DNA from: Cyclobacteriaceae bacterium
Lineage (GTDB): Bacteria > Bacteroidota > Bacteroidia > Cytophagales > Cyclobacteriaceae
Direction: 5' to 3'
NCBI GenBank assembly: GCA_029880385.1
Contig: JAOUOM010000014.1
Location: forward strand, 1-12,281
DNA: 12,281 nucleotides
Position numbers and translations under genes: made by a program. This document shows positions 7,528-12,281 of this stretch, piece after piece (position 1 is the first letter of the stretch; every line of letters starts with the position of its first letter). The notes under the pieces are model-generated. The model did no database searches. It saw nothing but the letters and a program-made list of their open reading frames with translations, and had not been told where the DNA came from.

Positions 7528-8388
7528 ATGATCAGGATGAATACCAGAAGAGAAGGTTATCGGTTTTGGGCAGCCGGGAGAGAAAAACTCAATATCATCG
7601 TTTTCGGGACAGATACCCCGGCAGGGCGAAGGTTTGATGTGTGGCTGTTATGGATCATTATGGTCAGTATTTTGGCCGTGGTGCTGGAGAGCGTACGGGA
7701 GCTGAATGTGGCCTATGGCAACGTGTTTACGCTATTGGAATGGGGATTTACCCTTTTTTTTACCGTTGAATATTTACTGCGGTTATTTATATCACGAAAG
7801 CCATTAGGCTATGCATGGAGCTTTTTTGGGCTTGTGGATCTGATCGCGATCATCCCTACTTACCTGACCTTGTTCTTTTCAGGGGGCAGCTATCTTGTGG
7901 TAATCCGGGCAATTCGCCTCCTTCGTGTTTTTCGTATACTCAAATTATCCCGCCAGTTGAGTGAAGCCCAGTTGTTGGGACGTGCATTGGTAGCCAGTCG
8001 CTACAAAATAATGGTGTTTATGGGGGGTGTTTCTGCCTTGGTGCTGATCATGGGCACGCTCATGTATATGATTGAGGGAGGAGAAAATGGATTTACCAGT
8101 ATACCCCAGAGCATTTACTGGGCGGTGGTGACAATTACGACGGTGGGGTATGGCGACATAGCCCCCCAGACTGTTTTAGGTCAGGGGTTTGCTGCCATTC
8201 TGATGCTGATGGGCTATGCAATTATTGCGGTGCCAACCGGTATTGTGACGGCCGAATTGACAGCCGAAGAAATGAAAAAAAGGAAAACAAAAGTCTCAAA
8301 AAACGTTACATGCATCAATTGTGAATCCTACGACCATGATGAATCGTCCCTGTATTGCAAGCATTGTGGGAGTAAATTGAGGGAATAA
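7528..8388 (+). CDS. Six-TM voltage-gated-type potassium channel with C-terminal zinc ribbon
   Basis: A 286-residue ion channel subunit. Hydrophobic segments correspond to S1 (about 38-54), S2 (67-88), S3 (97-116), a charged S4 ('VIRAIRLLRVFRILKLSRQ', 125-143, with Arg at roughly every third position), S5 (161-183), a pore helix (195-203) and S6 (221-244). The selectivity filter 'TTVGYGD' (204-210) is a canonical K+ filter. S6 ends with 'PTGIVTAEL', as in bacterial Kv channels. The cytoplasmic tail is unusual in carrying a four-cysteine ribbon: Cys262/Cys265 and Cys277/Cys280 (CINC and CKHC). Such tails occur in some bacterial members but their function is unknown to me. The start may be the ATG at 7528 or the one at 7537; both precede a basic N-terminus. 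Confidence 0.93.
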   Translation: MIRMNTRREGYRFWAAGREKLNIIVFGTDTPAGRRFDVWLLWIIMVSILAVVLESVRELNVAYGNVFTLLEWGFTLFFTVEYLLRLFISRKPLGYAWSFFGLVDLIAIIPTYLTLFFSGGSYLVVIRAIRLLRVFRILKLSRQLSEAQLLGRALVASRYKIMVFMGGVSALVLIMGTLMYMIEGGENGFTSIPQSIYWAVVTITTVGYGDIAPQTVLGQGFAAILMLMGYAIIAVPTGIVTAELTAEEMKKRKTKVSKNVTCINCESYDHDESSLYCKHCGSKLRE

Positions 8389-8417
8389 AAAAACCTGTCC
8401 ATGACGGACAGGTTTTT
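8389..8417. terminator. Bidirectional intrinsic terminator between convergent genes
   Basis: Arms AAAAACCTGTCC (8389-8400) and GGACAGGTTTTT (8406-8417) form a 12-bp perfect stem with loop ATGAC. The A-run on one side and T-run on the other allow termination of both the channel gene (+) and the FAS1 gene (-). Confidence 0.92.
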
Positions 8418-8438
8418 GCTTGGTGAATGTATCGTTTA

Positions 8439-9539
8439 TCAGGGTGCTAATACACCGGCAATGGCATGAATGGCACCGTTTGCATTTGAAACAGCATTAA
8501 ACAAAGCCAATTCTGCATCCAGATTGTTCAGTGAAGCGCCTCCGTCTGCAAGCGTTACATCTACATCGCCATTTGAGTCGATATAGATACCAACACCATG
8601 TTTGGCCGGAACAATTTGCGTATTATTGAAAATGGTCAATTTTCCAAAAGTCACACCATCCAGTGTATAACGCGTATTGAATGTTTTGCCGGTCGTAAGA
8701 TCGGATTCCAATATTTCCTGCATTACAATGTGATTACTGATGATGCCATACCATTGCTGTCCGGTAAAGGAATTGGCAGTAAGCGAACCTGCTGCAAATG
8801 TTGCGTTGGTTGGGGCAAATACCGCATGTTTGGTTGTACCGATTAGAACCGAAGACAAAGTAGGCAGGCTATTAACCGTTGCAAATGTGTCGGCCTTTAA
8901 TATACCGGCAGCTAATGTAGTGAAATCGGCACCCAGCATAAAGGTTCCAAGGTTTGTGCCCAGCAAGGGGGTAATTTTTTCTCCAATACTGGGGGGAATC
9001 ATCACACTTCCCACTATGTGCATGACACCATTGGTTGCCAGACTGTCAGCTATTACAATTTCAATGGCCTTGTTGGATGAACCGGTAAGCAGGGTTCCAT
9101 CCGCATTCACCACGATGGATTCTCCCTGTACTGTGCTGATGCTGGTACCGGATGTCAGGTCGGCCTGGTCGTAATGAACCGCGGCAATGTGATAAGCCAG
9201 TACACTTTTGATAATATCCGGATTAATGGATCGAATATCTGAAGGGAAACCGGGAGTAGCCAGTAAGCTAATAAAGGCGGCATTGTTAGGAGCAAAAAAT
9301 GTAAAATCGCCGGTTCCTGATAGTTCATTTACCAGGTTTGGGAATAAATCCAGGTATTTTTCGAGGGAGTCAAGTGCAGGTTGGTTGCGTACGATTTCCA
9401 TTATTTTGCTTGTAGGGACAAACACAGGATCTGGTAGTTCGATTGTTTTATCACAGCTTCCGAGCACAATCAGACCTCCGGCTATTCCTAGCATAGCAAG
9501 AAATCGAAGGGATTTAAAAGTCTTCATCATATGTTGCAT
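8439..9539 (-). CDS. Two-domain fasciclin (FAS1) lipoprotein
   Basis: A 366-residue predicted lipoprotein. The signal has a basic N-region, a hydrophobic core and the lipobox 'VLGSC' with Cys29 (numbered from the ATG at 9539; the ATGs at 9530 and 9527 are good alternatives and suit the short 5' leader predicted from the promoter). Two FAS1 domains follow: about 45-183, with 'FTFFAPNNAAF', the H-box-like 'VLAYHIA' and 'NGVMHIVGSVMIPP', and about 190-366, with 'HAVFAPTNATF', 'IISNHIVMQ' and 'NGAIHAIAGVLAP'. FAS1 domains are adhesion or matrix-interaction modules; no enzymatic role is expected. The last domain ends exactly at the C-terminus, so there is no type IX secretion signal. The gene is monocistronic, convergent with the channel and divergent from tonB. 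Confidence 0.93.
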   Translation of the reverse strand: MQHMMKTFKSLRFLAMLGIAGGLIVLGSCDKTIELPDPVFVPTSKIMEIVRNQPALDSLEKYLDLFPNLVNELSGTGDFTFFAPNNAAFISLLATPGFPSDIRSINPDIIKSVLAYHIAAVHYDQADLTSGTSISTVQGESIVVNADGTLLTGSSNKAIEIVIADSLATNGVMHIVGSVMIPPSIGEKITPLLGTNLGTFMLGADFTTLAAGILKADTFATVNSLPTLSSVLIGTTKHAVFAPTNATFAAGSLTANSFTGQQWYGIISNHIVMQEILESDLTTGKTFNTRYTLDGVTFGKLTIFNNTQIVPAKHGVGIYIDSNGDVDVTLADGGASLNNLDAELALFNAVSNANGAIHAIAGVLAP

Positions 9540-9553
9540 TTTTTTGGTTTTAA

Positions 9554-9561
9554 CAAATGTA
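9554..9561 (-). promoter_or_regulatory. Candidate -7 element of the FAS1 gene promoter
   Basis: On the minus strand this reads TACATTTG, an exact match to the Bacteroidota -7 consensus TAnnTTTG. Transcription would begin around 9547-9549, leaving a leader of about 10 nt to the first ATG (9539) or about 19-22 nt to the ATGs at 9530/9527. The -33 TTG is not well conserved (TTC at 9577-9579). Confidence 0.55.
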
Positions 9562-9616
9562 CATAATTTTTAATGTGAATCCCTGCTGATTTTCTTGGAT
9601 TTATTTGGTCAAACTG

Positions 9617-9634
9617 TTTTGATCCAGATCAAAA
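9617..9634. promoter_or_regulatory. FNR/CRP-type operator palindrome between FAS1 and tonB genes
   Basis: TTTTGATC (9617-9624) and GATCAAAA (9627-9634) are perfect inverted repeats around a CA centre. The core TTGAT-CCAG-ATCAA equals the FNR-family consensus TTGAT-N4-ATCAA. The centre lies about 84 bp from each of the two divergent start codons. A weak -7-like TAGGTATC at 9655-9662 would put a tonB start site near 9667, making the dyad centred at about -41.5, the class II activator position (inference). The cognate regulator is not in the window. Confidence 0.55.
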
Positions 9635-9709
9635 AACGGCATGACGGCTATCATAGGTATCGGGAAAAATTTTAGCCACCTTTAATGCAGACCAAACGAA
9701 AGGGAAACC

Positions 9710-10516
9710 ATGAAAACCAGTATTCCCCATCAACACCTTCATTTTGAAAAGAGCCTTCCTCATTCGCTTGAGGCAAATGAAATCCTGACTCCCGTCAAGC
9801 AGATGGAGCACCTGATTCAGGATTTGATGAAGATCAAGGAAACCAAATCGGAAAGCTATCATACCAGCACTACCCTGTATTTTTTTATCGGATTGACCAT
9901 AAGTCTGTTGTTTTCTTTTACTGTGATCAATTGGAAAACGGATACCCGTGGCTCCCGGATTGATTTGGGCCAACTGACCAGTGATTTTGATGAGGTGATG
10001 GACGTACCGGTAAGCCAGCAACCACCACCTCCGCCTCCCAAAATGAACGAAGTTCCCCCGCTTTTGGTAGAGGTATCCAATGAGGAGGTCATTGAAGAAA
10101 TTGATTTGAAACTGGATGTGGAAGTGACAGAGGAGACAGTCATCGAGGAAGTCATTGTTTCCTTTGAAATCGAAAAACCAGTAGAGGAAAAGGTGGATGA
10201 AGTATTTACCATCGTGGAAAACTGGCCAACCCCCGTGGGTGGCATGGAGGCATTTTACAAATACATTGGCGAAAACATATCCTATCCAAACCAGGCTCGT
10301 CGTTTGGATGTATCAGGATTGGTCTTTATGCAATTTGTAGTGGAAAAGGACGGGCATATTACGGATATTAAAGTGGTAAAAGGAATTGGAGCCGGTTGCG
10401 ACGAGGAAGCCATCCGCGTATTGCAAAATGCCCCGGCCTGGAACCCCGGAAAGCAACGGGGACGACCTGTACGGGTGATGATGACGGTACCCATCCGGTT
10501 TGTCCTTCAAAAGTAG
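9710..10516 (+). CDS. TonB family energy transducer
   Basis: A 268-residue inner-membrane-anchored protein. It has an unusually long N-terminal cytoplasmic part (1-53, with 'HQHLHF' and a probable helix at about 20-46), one membrane helix (about 54-73), a periplasmic linker with a Pro run (105-110) followed by a strongly acidic, Val/Glu-rich stretch (121-170), and the TonB C-terminal domain (about 178-266) containing 'ISYPNQARRLDVSGLVFMQFV' features, 'DGHITDIKVVKGIGAGCDEEAIRVL' and 'PAWNPGKQRGRPVRVMMTVPIRF'. The last motif is typical of Bacteroidota TonB proteins. It would link the ExbBD proton motor to outer-membrane receptors such as the one encoded at 4500-7472, though no pairing is shown. 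exbB/exbD are absent nearby. A purine-rich AAAGGGA sits about 5-10 nt before the ATG, and an FNR-type dyad lies upstream. Confidence 0.92.
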   Translation: MKTSIPHQHLHFEKSLPHSLEANEILTPVKQMEHLIQDLMKIKETKSESYHTSTTLYFFIGLTISLLFSFTVINWKTDTRGSRIDLGQLTSDFDEVMDVPVSQQPPPPPPKMNEVPPLLVEVSNEEVIEEIDLKLDVEVTEETVIEEVIVSFEIEKPVEEKVDEVFTIVENWPTPVGGMEAFYKYIGENISYPNQARRLDVSGLVFMQFVVEKDGHITDIKVVKGIGAGCDEEAIRVLQNAPAWNPGKQRGRPVRVMMTVPIRFVLQK

Positions 10517-10554
10517 AAACTAATCTGGTATGGTTGGTTTGGTCTTTTTTTTGG

Positions 10555-10581
10555 CCCCGTCTTTGGCAGACGGGGTTTTTT
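10555..10581 (+). terminator. Intrinsic terminator after tonB
   Basis: Arms CCCCGTCT (10555-10562) and AGACGGGG (10568-10575) form an 8-bp GC-rich stem with loop TTGGC, followed by six T (10576-10581). Confidence 0.93.
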
Positions 10582-10725
10582 CATGGCTATTTACTACCAA
10601 AGAAAGTCAGAGGCTGAGGAAAAGTTGGTTGTTTGATTGAAATGTCAGATTTATAGAAAGAATTATTGAAGATATTTCAATTTTACACCTTCTGTATTAA
10701 AAATATTAAAATATTATTTCTGAAG
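10582..10725. other. AT-rich spacer between the tonB terminator and the ilv promoter
   Basis: No credible gene is seen. Two weak dyads are present: ATTGAA-N5-TTCAAT at 10665-10681, and the arms ACCTTC (10687-10692) and GAAGGT (10722-10727), the second of which touches the proposed -33 element. Either could be an operator or chance in AT-rich DNA. Confidence 0.4.
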
Positions 10726-10758
10726 GTTGTTTTATGAACATACATTCTTTTACATTTG
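10726..10758 (+). promoter_or_regulatory. Promoter of the ilv leader and operon
   Basis: GTTG at 10726-10729 and TACATTTG at 10751-10758 match the Bacteroidota -33 (TTTG/TTG) and -7 (TAnnTTTG) elements with a 21-bp spacer. The predicted start site is about 10763-10768, roughly 10-14 nt before the leader-peptide TTG. This excludes the ATG at 10734 and the TTG at 10756 as leader starts. Confidence 0.65.
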
Positions 10759-10776
10759 AGCTCAAATACAGAACAA

Positions 10777-10830
10777 TTGACACGAATTAGCAATATCATT
10801 CCCATTATTATTCTAGTCACGACGACTTAG
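10777..10830 (+). CDS. ilv operon leader peptide (attenuation control peptide)
   Basis: A 17-codon ORF starting with TTG and ending in TAG encodes MTRISNIIPIIILVTTT. Six of the 17 codons are Ile (ATT or ATC), and a run of three Ile codons (10804-10812) is followed directly by Leu (CTA) and Val (GTC), the three products of the pathway encoded downstream. No ATG exists in this frame after the upstream stop at 10735-10737; TTG 10777 is chosen because it lies just downstream of the predicted transcription start. The stop codon abuts the G-rich antiterminator segment, and an intrinsic terminator lies between the peptide and ilvE. The peptide itself is not expected to have a function beyond sensing charged tRNA levels. 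Start codon choice is inference; the codon run is seen directly. Confidence 0.8.
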   Translation: MTRISNIIPIIILVTTT

Positions 10831-10886
10831 GGGGTGGTGTTGCATCAAAATATTGAACATACAAGCGCCATTCCCATAGGATGGCG
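10792..10886 (+). promoter_or_regulatory. Ribosome-mediated transcription attenuator of the ilv operon
   Basis: Segment 1 (10792-10803, codons for Asn-Ile-Ile-Pro) can pair with segment 2 (10830-10841, GGGGGTGGTGTT) over 12 nt counting G-U pairs. Segment 2 can instead pair over 12 nt with segment 3 (10864-10875), which is the left arm of the terminator; segment 4 (10879-10886) is its right arm. A ribosome stalled at the Ile/Leu/Val codons (10804-10818) masks segment 1 and leaves 2 free, so 2:3 forms and transcription goes on. A ribosome that reaches the stop (10828-10830) covers segment 2, so 3:4 terminates. Without translation, 1:2 forms and 3:4 also terminates. The pairing is read from the sequence; the mechanism is inferred by analogy with proteobacterial ilv/trp attenuators. 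Confidence 0.78.
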
Positions 10887-10895
10887 TTTTTTTTT
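10866..10895 (+). terminator. Attenuator terminator before ilvE
   Basis: CGCCAT plus CC (10866-10874, with one bulged T at 10872) pairs with GGATGGCG (10879-10886) around loop CATA, followed by nine T (10887-10895). It lies 24 bp before the ilvE ATG with no gene end directly upstream, so its role is conditional termination. Confidence 0.88.
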
Positions 10896-10919
10896 AAAAC
10901 ATGCGATAATTGGACAGCC

Positions 10920-11810
10920 ATGTATTTCAGTACGGACAGTACAGTGTTTTTGGATGGAAATTGGATTCATGCTTCTGAAGCCAATGTCACGCTATATAGC
11001 CAGACACTTCATTACGGATTTGGAGTTTTTGACGGGATGCGATCCTATAAAAATGCAGATGGATGCAATATTTTTAAGGCGCGTGAGCATTTTGCCCGGC
11101 TTTCAGATTCCTGCCGTCAGCTGGGGATCCAATTGTCCTATACACCCGAAGAGCTGGTCGAAATAGCCTATCAATTGCTAACGAAAAATCATTTGTATAC
11201 AGCCTATATCCGTCCATTGGTTTTTTTAGGCCCTAATATGGAGTTGAATTCCGAATCTTCGGTTCATGTATTTATGGCCGCCTGGCCTTGGAAAAAATAC
11301 CTGGGCTATGAGCCCATTAACATCATGGTTTCCCAATACCAAAAACAGGGAGACAACCACAGCTCCATCAATGCCAAAATTGTAGGAAACTATGCTCCTG
11401 CCATACTTGCCACAAACCAGGCAAGAAAACTTGGCTATGACGAGGCACTGCTCCTGGATGAAAACGGATGCATCGCCGAGGGGCCGGCAGCCAATTTTTT
11501 TTATGAAAAGGACGATATACTGTATACCCCCACCACCAGATGTGCACTTCCCGGCATTACGCGAAAAACAATTTTTGACCTGGCAGCACAATGGGACATT
11601 CCGGTGGTTGAAAAAGATATTACGGTAGAAGAAGCATACAAGGCAGACTATGCCTTTTTTACCGGGACGGCATCTGAAATAACACCGATCGGTTCAATAA
11701 ACGGGGAACGCATGAAAAAATCCTGGGAAGACTCACATGCCTACAGTCTCTATATGATGTACCGACAGCAGGTGATGTATGATGAGTTTCAGGGTCTTAC
11801 AATTGTATAA
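10920..11810 (+). CDS. ilvE: Branched-chain amino acid aminotransferase IlvE
   Basis: A 296-residue PLP enzyme (fold type IV) that catalyses the last, reversible step of Leu, Ile and Val synthesis by transamination with glutamate. Landmarks: 'LHYGFGVFDGMRSY' (30-43), 'HFARL' (57-61, Arg60 for the PLP phosphate), the Schiff-base Lys153 in 'SSINAKIVGNYAPA' (148-161), 'LGYDEALLLDENGCIAEGPAANFF' (171-194, Glu187), 'LPGITRKTI' (210-218) and 'FFTGTASEITPI' (246-257). The length fits the family. I chose the ATG at 10920; the in-frame ATG at 10881 lies inside the right arm of the attenuator terminator and would add a 13-residue extension without family similarity. It is first in an operon with ilvD (9 bp gap) and is controlled by the leader attenuator upstream. 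Confidence 0.95.
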   Translation: MYFSTDSTVFLDGNWIHASEANVTLYSQTLHYGFGVFDGMRSYKNADGCNIFKAREHFARLSDSCRQLGIQLSYTPEELVEIAYQLLTKNHLYTAYIRPLVFLGPNMELNSESSVHVFMAAWPWKKYLGYEPINIMVSQYQKQGDNHSSINAKIVGNYAPAILATNQARKLGYDEALLLDENGCIAEGPAANFFYEKDDILYTPTTRCALPGITRKTIFDLAAQWDIPVVEKDITVEEAYKADYAFFTGTASEITPIGSINGERMKKSWEDSHAYSLYMMYRQQVMYDEFQGLTIV

Positions 11811-11819
11811 AAAAGAATT

Positions 11820-12281
11820 ATGGGAGGGAATTTAAATAAATACAGCAAGGTAATTACACAGGATCCAAGTCAGCCGGCCTCACAGGCCATGCTTTATGCC
11901 GTGGGGCTCAAGGACGCGGACATGGACAAGGCACAGGTGGGTATTGTGAGTACGGGATTCGAAGGAAACCCCTGCAACATGCACCTGAACATTTTGGCCC
12001 ATCAGGTCAAAAAGGGTGTAAATGAAGCCGGACTTGTGGGCTTGATTTTTCATACCATCGGGGTGAGCGATGGTATATCCAACGGCACCGAAGGTATGAA
12101 GTACTCGTTGATCTCACGGGATATTATTGCCGATTCCATTGAAACGGTGGTACAGGCCCAATACTACGATGCCGTGGTGCCAGTTGTAGGGTGTGATAAA
12201 AATATGCCAGGAGCCATAATGGCTTTGGGTCGCCTTAACCGGCCTGGTTTGATGGTATATGGAGGAACCATCAAGGCTGGA
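11820..12281 (+). CDS. ilvD: Dihydroxy-acid dehydratase IlvD (5' part; runs off window)
   Basis: 154 codons are visible, open to the window edge; the complete enzyme is about 560 residues. It dehydrates 2,3-dihydroxy-isovalerate and 2,3-dihydroxy-3-methylvalerate to the keto acids used by IlvE. Visible motifs are 'GFEGNPCNMHLN' with cluster-ligand candidate Cys52, 'HTIGVSDGISNGTEGMKYSL' with metal-binding Asp84, and 'VVGCDKNMPGAIMAL' with Cys125, Asp126 and Lys127. Cys52 and Cys125 are two of the three expected iron-sulphur ligands; the third lies beyond the window. The ATG at 11820 follows the ilvE stop by 9 bp, and the N-terminus aligns with the family without extension. Further ilv/leu genes probably follow (inference). 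Confidence 0.95.
   Translation, partial: MGGNLNKYSKVITQDPSQPASQAMLYAVGLKDADMDKAQVGIVSTGFEGNPCNMHLNILAHQVKKGVNEAGLVGLIFHTIGVSDGISNGTEGMKYSLISRDIIADSIETVVQAQYYDAVVPVVGCDKNMPGAIMALGRLNRPGLMVYGGTIKAG

Noticed and set aside
8740..9174. Plus-strand 144-codon ORF opposite the FAS1 gene
   Set aside because: Antisense shadow of a clearly coding FAS1 gene; composition is that of a reverse-complemented coding strand with no recognisable domain.
9859..10245. Minus-strand Ser/Thr-rich 128-codon ORF opposite tonB
   Set aside because: Low-complexity composition arises from the antisense of the Val/Glu-rich linker of TonB.
10734..10790. ATG-started 18-codon ORF (MNIHSFTFELK...) before ilvE as the leader peptide
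   Set aside because: It lies mostly upstream of or across the proposed -7 element, has no run of Ile, Leu or Val codons, and its frame differs from the Ile-rich frame.
10819..10827. Three Thr codons at the end of the leader as a threonine sensor
   Set aside because: A ribosome stalled there would cover segment 2 and favour termination, so these codons are unlikely to relieve attenuation.

Overview
This window reads as ordinary chromosome of a member of the Bacteroidota, most likely the Cytophagales (inference from gene content). The signs are a GldC gliding-motility protein, the ftsX-DUF3098-uppP-truB-ribF gene order, a TonB-dependent receptor with an N-terminal carboxypeptidase-like regulatory domain, FAS1 lipoproteins, weak Shine-Dalgarno sequences, and two close matches to the Bacteroidota -7 promoter element TAnnTTTG. 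I see no mobile elements, CRISPR arrays, tRNAs or rRNAs.

Left block (1-4386, all +): the 3' part of ftsX, a DUF3098 membrane protein, uppP, truB and ribF are packed with 2-bp gaps or 4- to 14-bp overlaps. After a 41-bp gap come an M48 metalloprotease lipoprotein and gldC, joined by a TGATG stop/start overlap and closed by an intrinsic terminator at 4360-4386. Themes are divisome and peptidoglycan control (FtsX), lipid-carrier recycling (UppP), tRNA pseudouridylation (TruB), FMN/FAD synthesis (RibF), envelope proteolysis (M48) and gliding (GldC).

Middle block (4387-8438): a lone TonB-dependent receptor with its own terminator, then a six-TM voltage-gated-type potassium channel that carries a C-terminal four-cysteine zinc ribbon. 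A bidirectional terminator separates the channel from a convergent gene for a two-domain FAS1 (fasciclin) lipoprotein on the minus strand.

Right block (9540-12281): a divergent intergenic region separates the FAS1 gene from a TonB-type energy transducer gene and contains an 18-bp dyad that exactly matches the FNR-type consensus TTGAT-N4-ATCAA. After the tonB terminator comes the start of a branched-chain amino acid operon, ilvE then ilvD (cut by the window end).

The most interesting element is upstream of ilvE. A promoter-like TACATTTG is followed by a TTG-initiated 17-codon leader peptide (MTRISNIIPIIILVTTT) rich in Ile with adjacent Leu and Val codons. Immediately after its stop codon lies a G-rich segment that can pair over 12 nt either with the leader's own Ile-codon region or with the left arm of an intrinsic terminator just before ilvE. 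This is the full 1:2 / 2:3 / 3:4 architecture of a ribosome-mediated transcription attenuator, found here by reading the sequence; an ORF caller would miss it because of the TTG start and short length.
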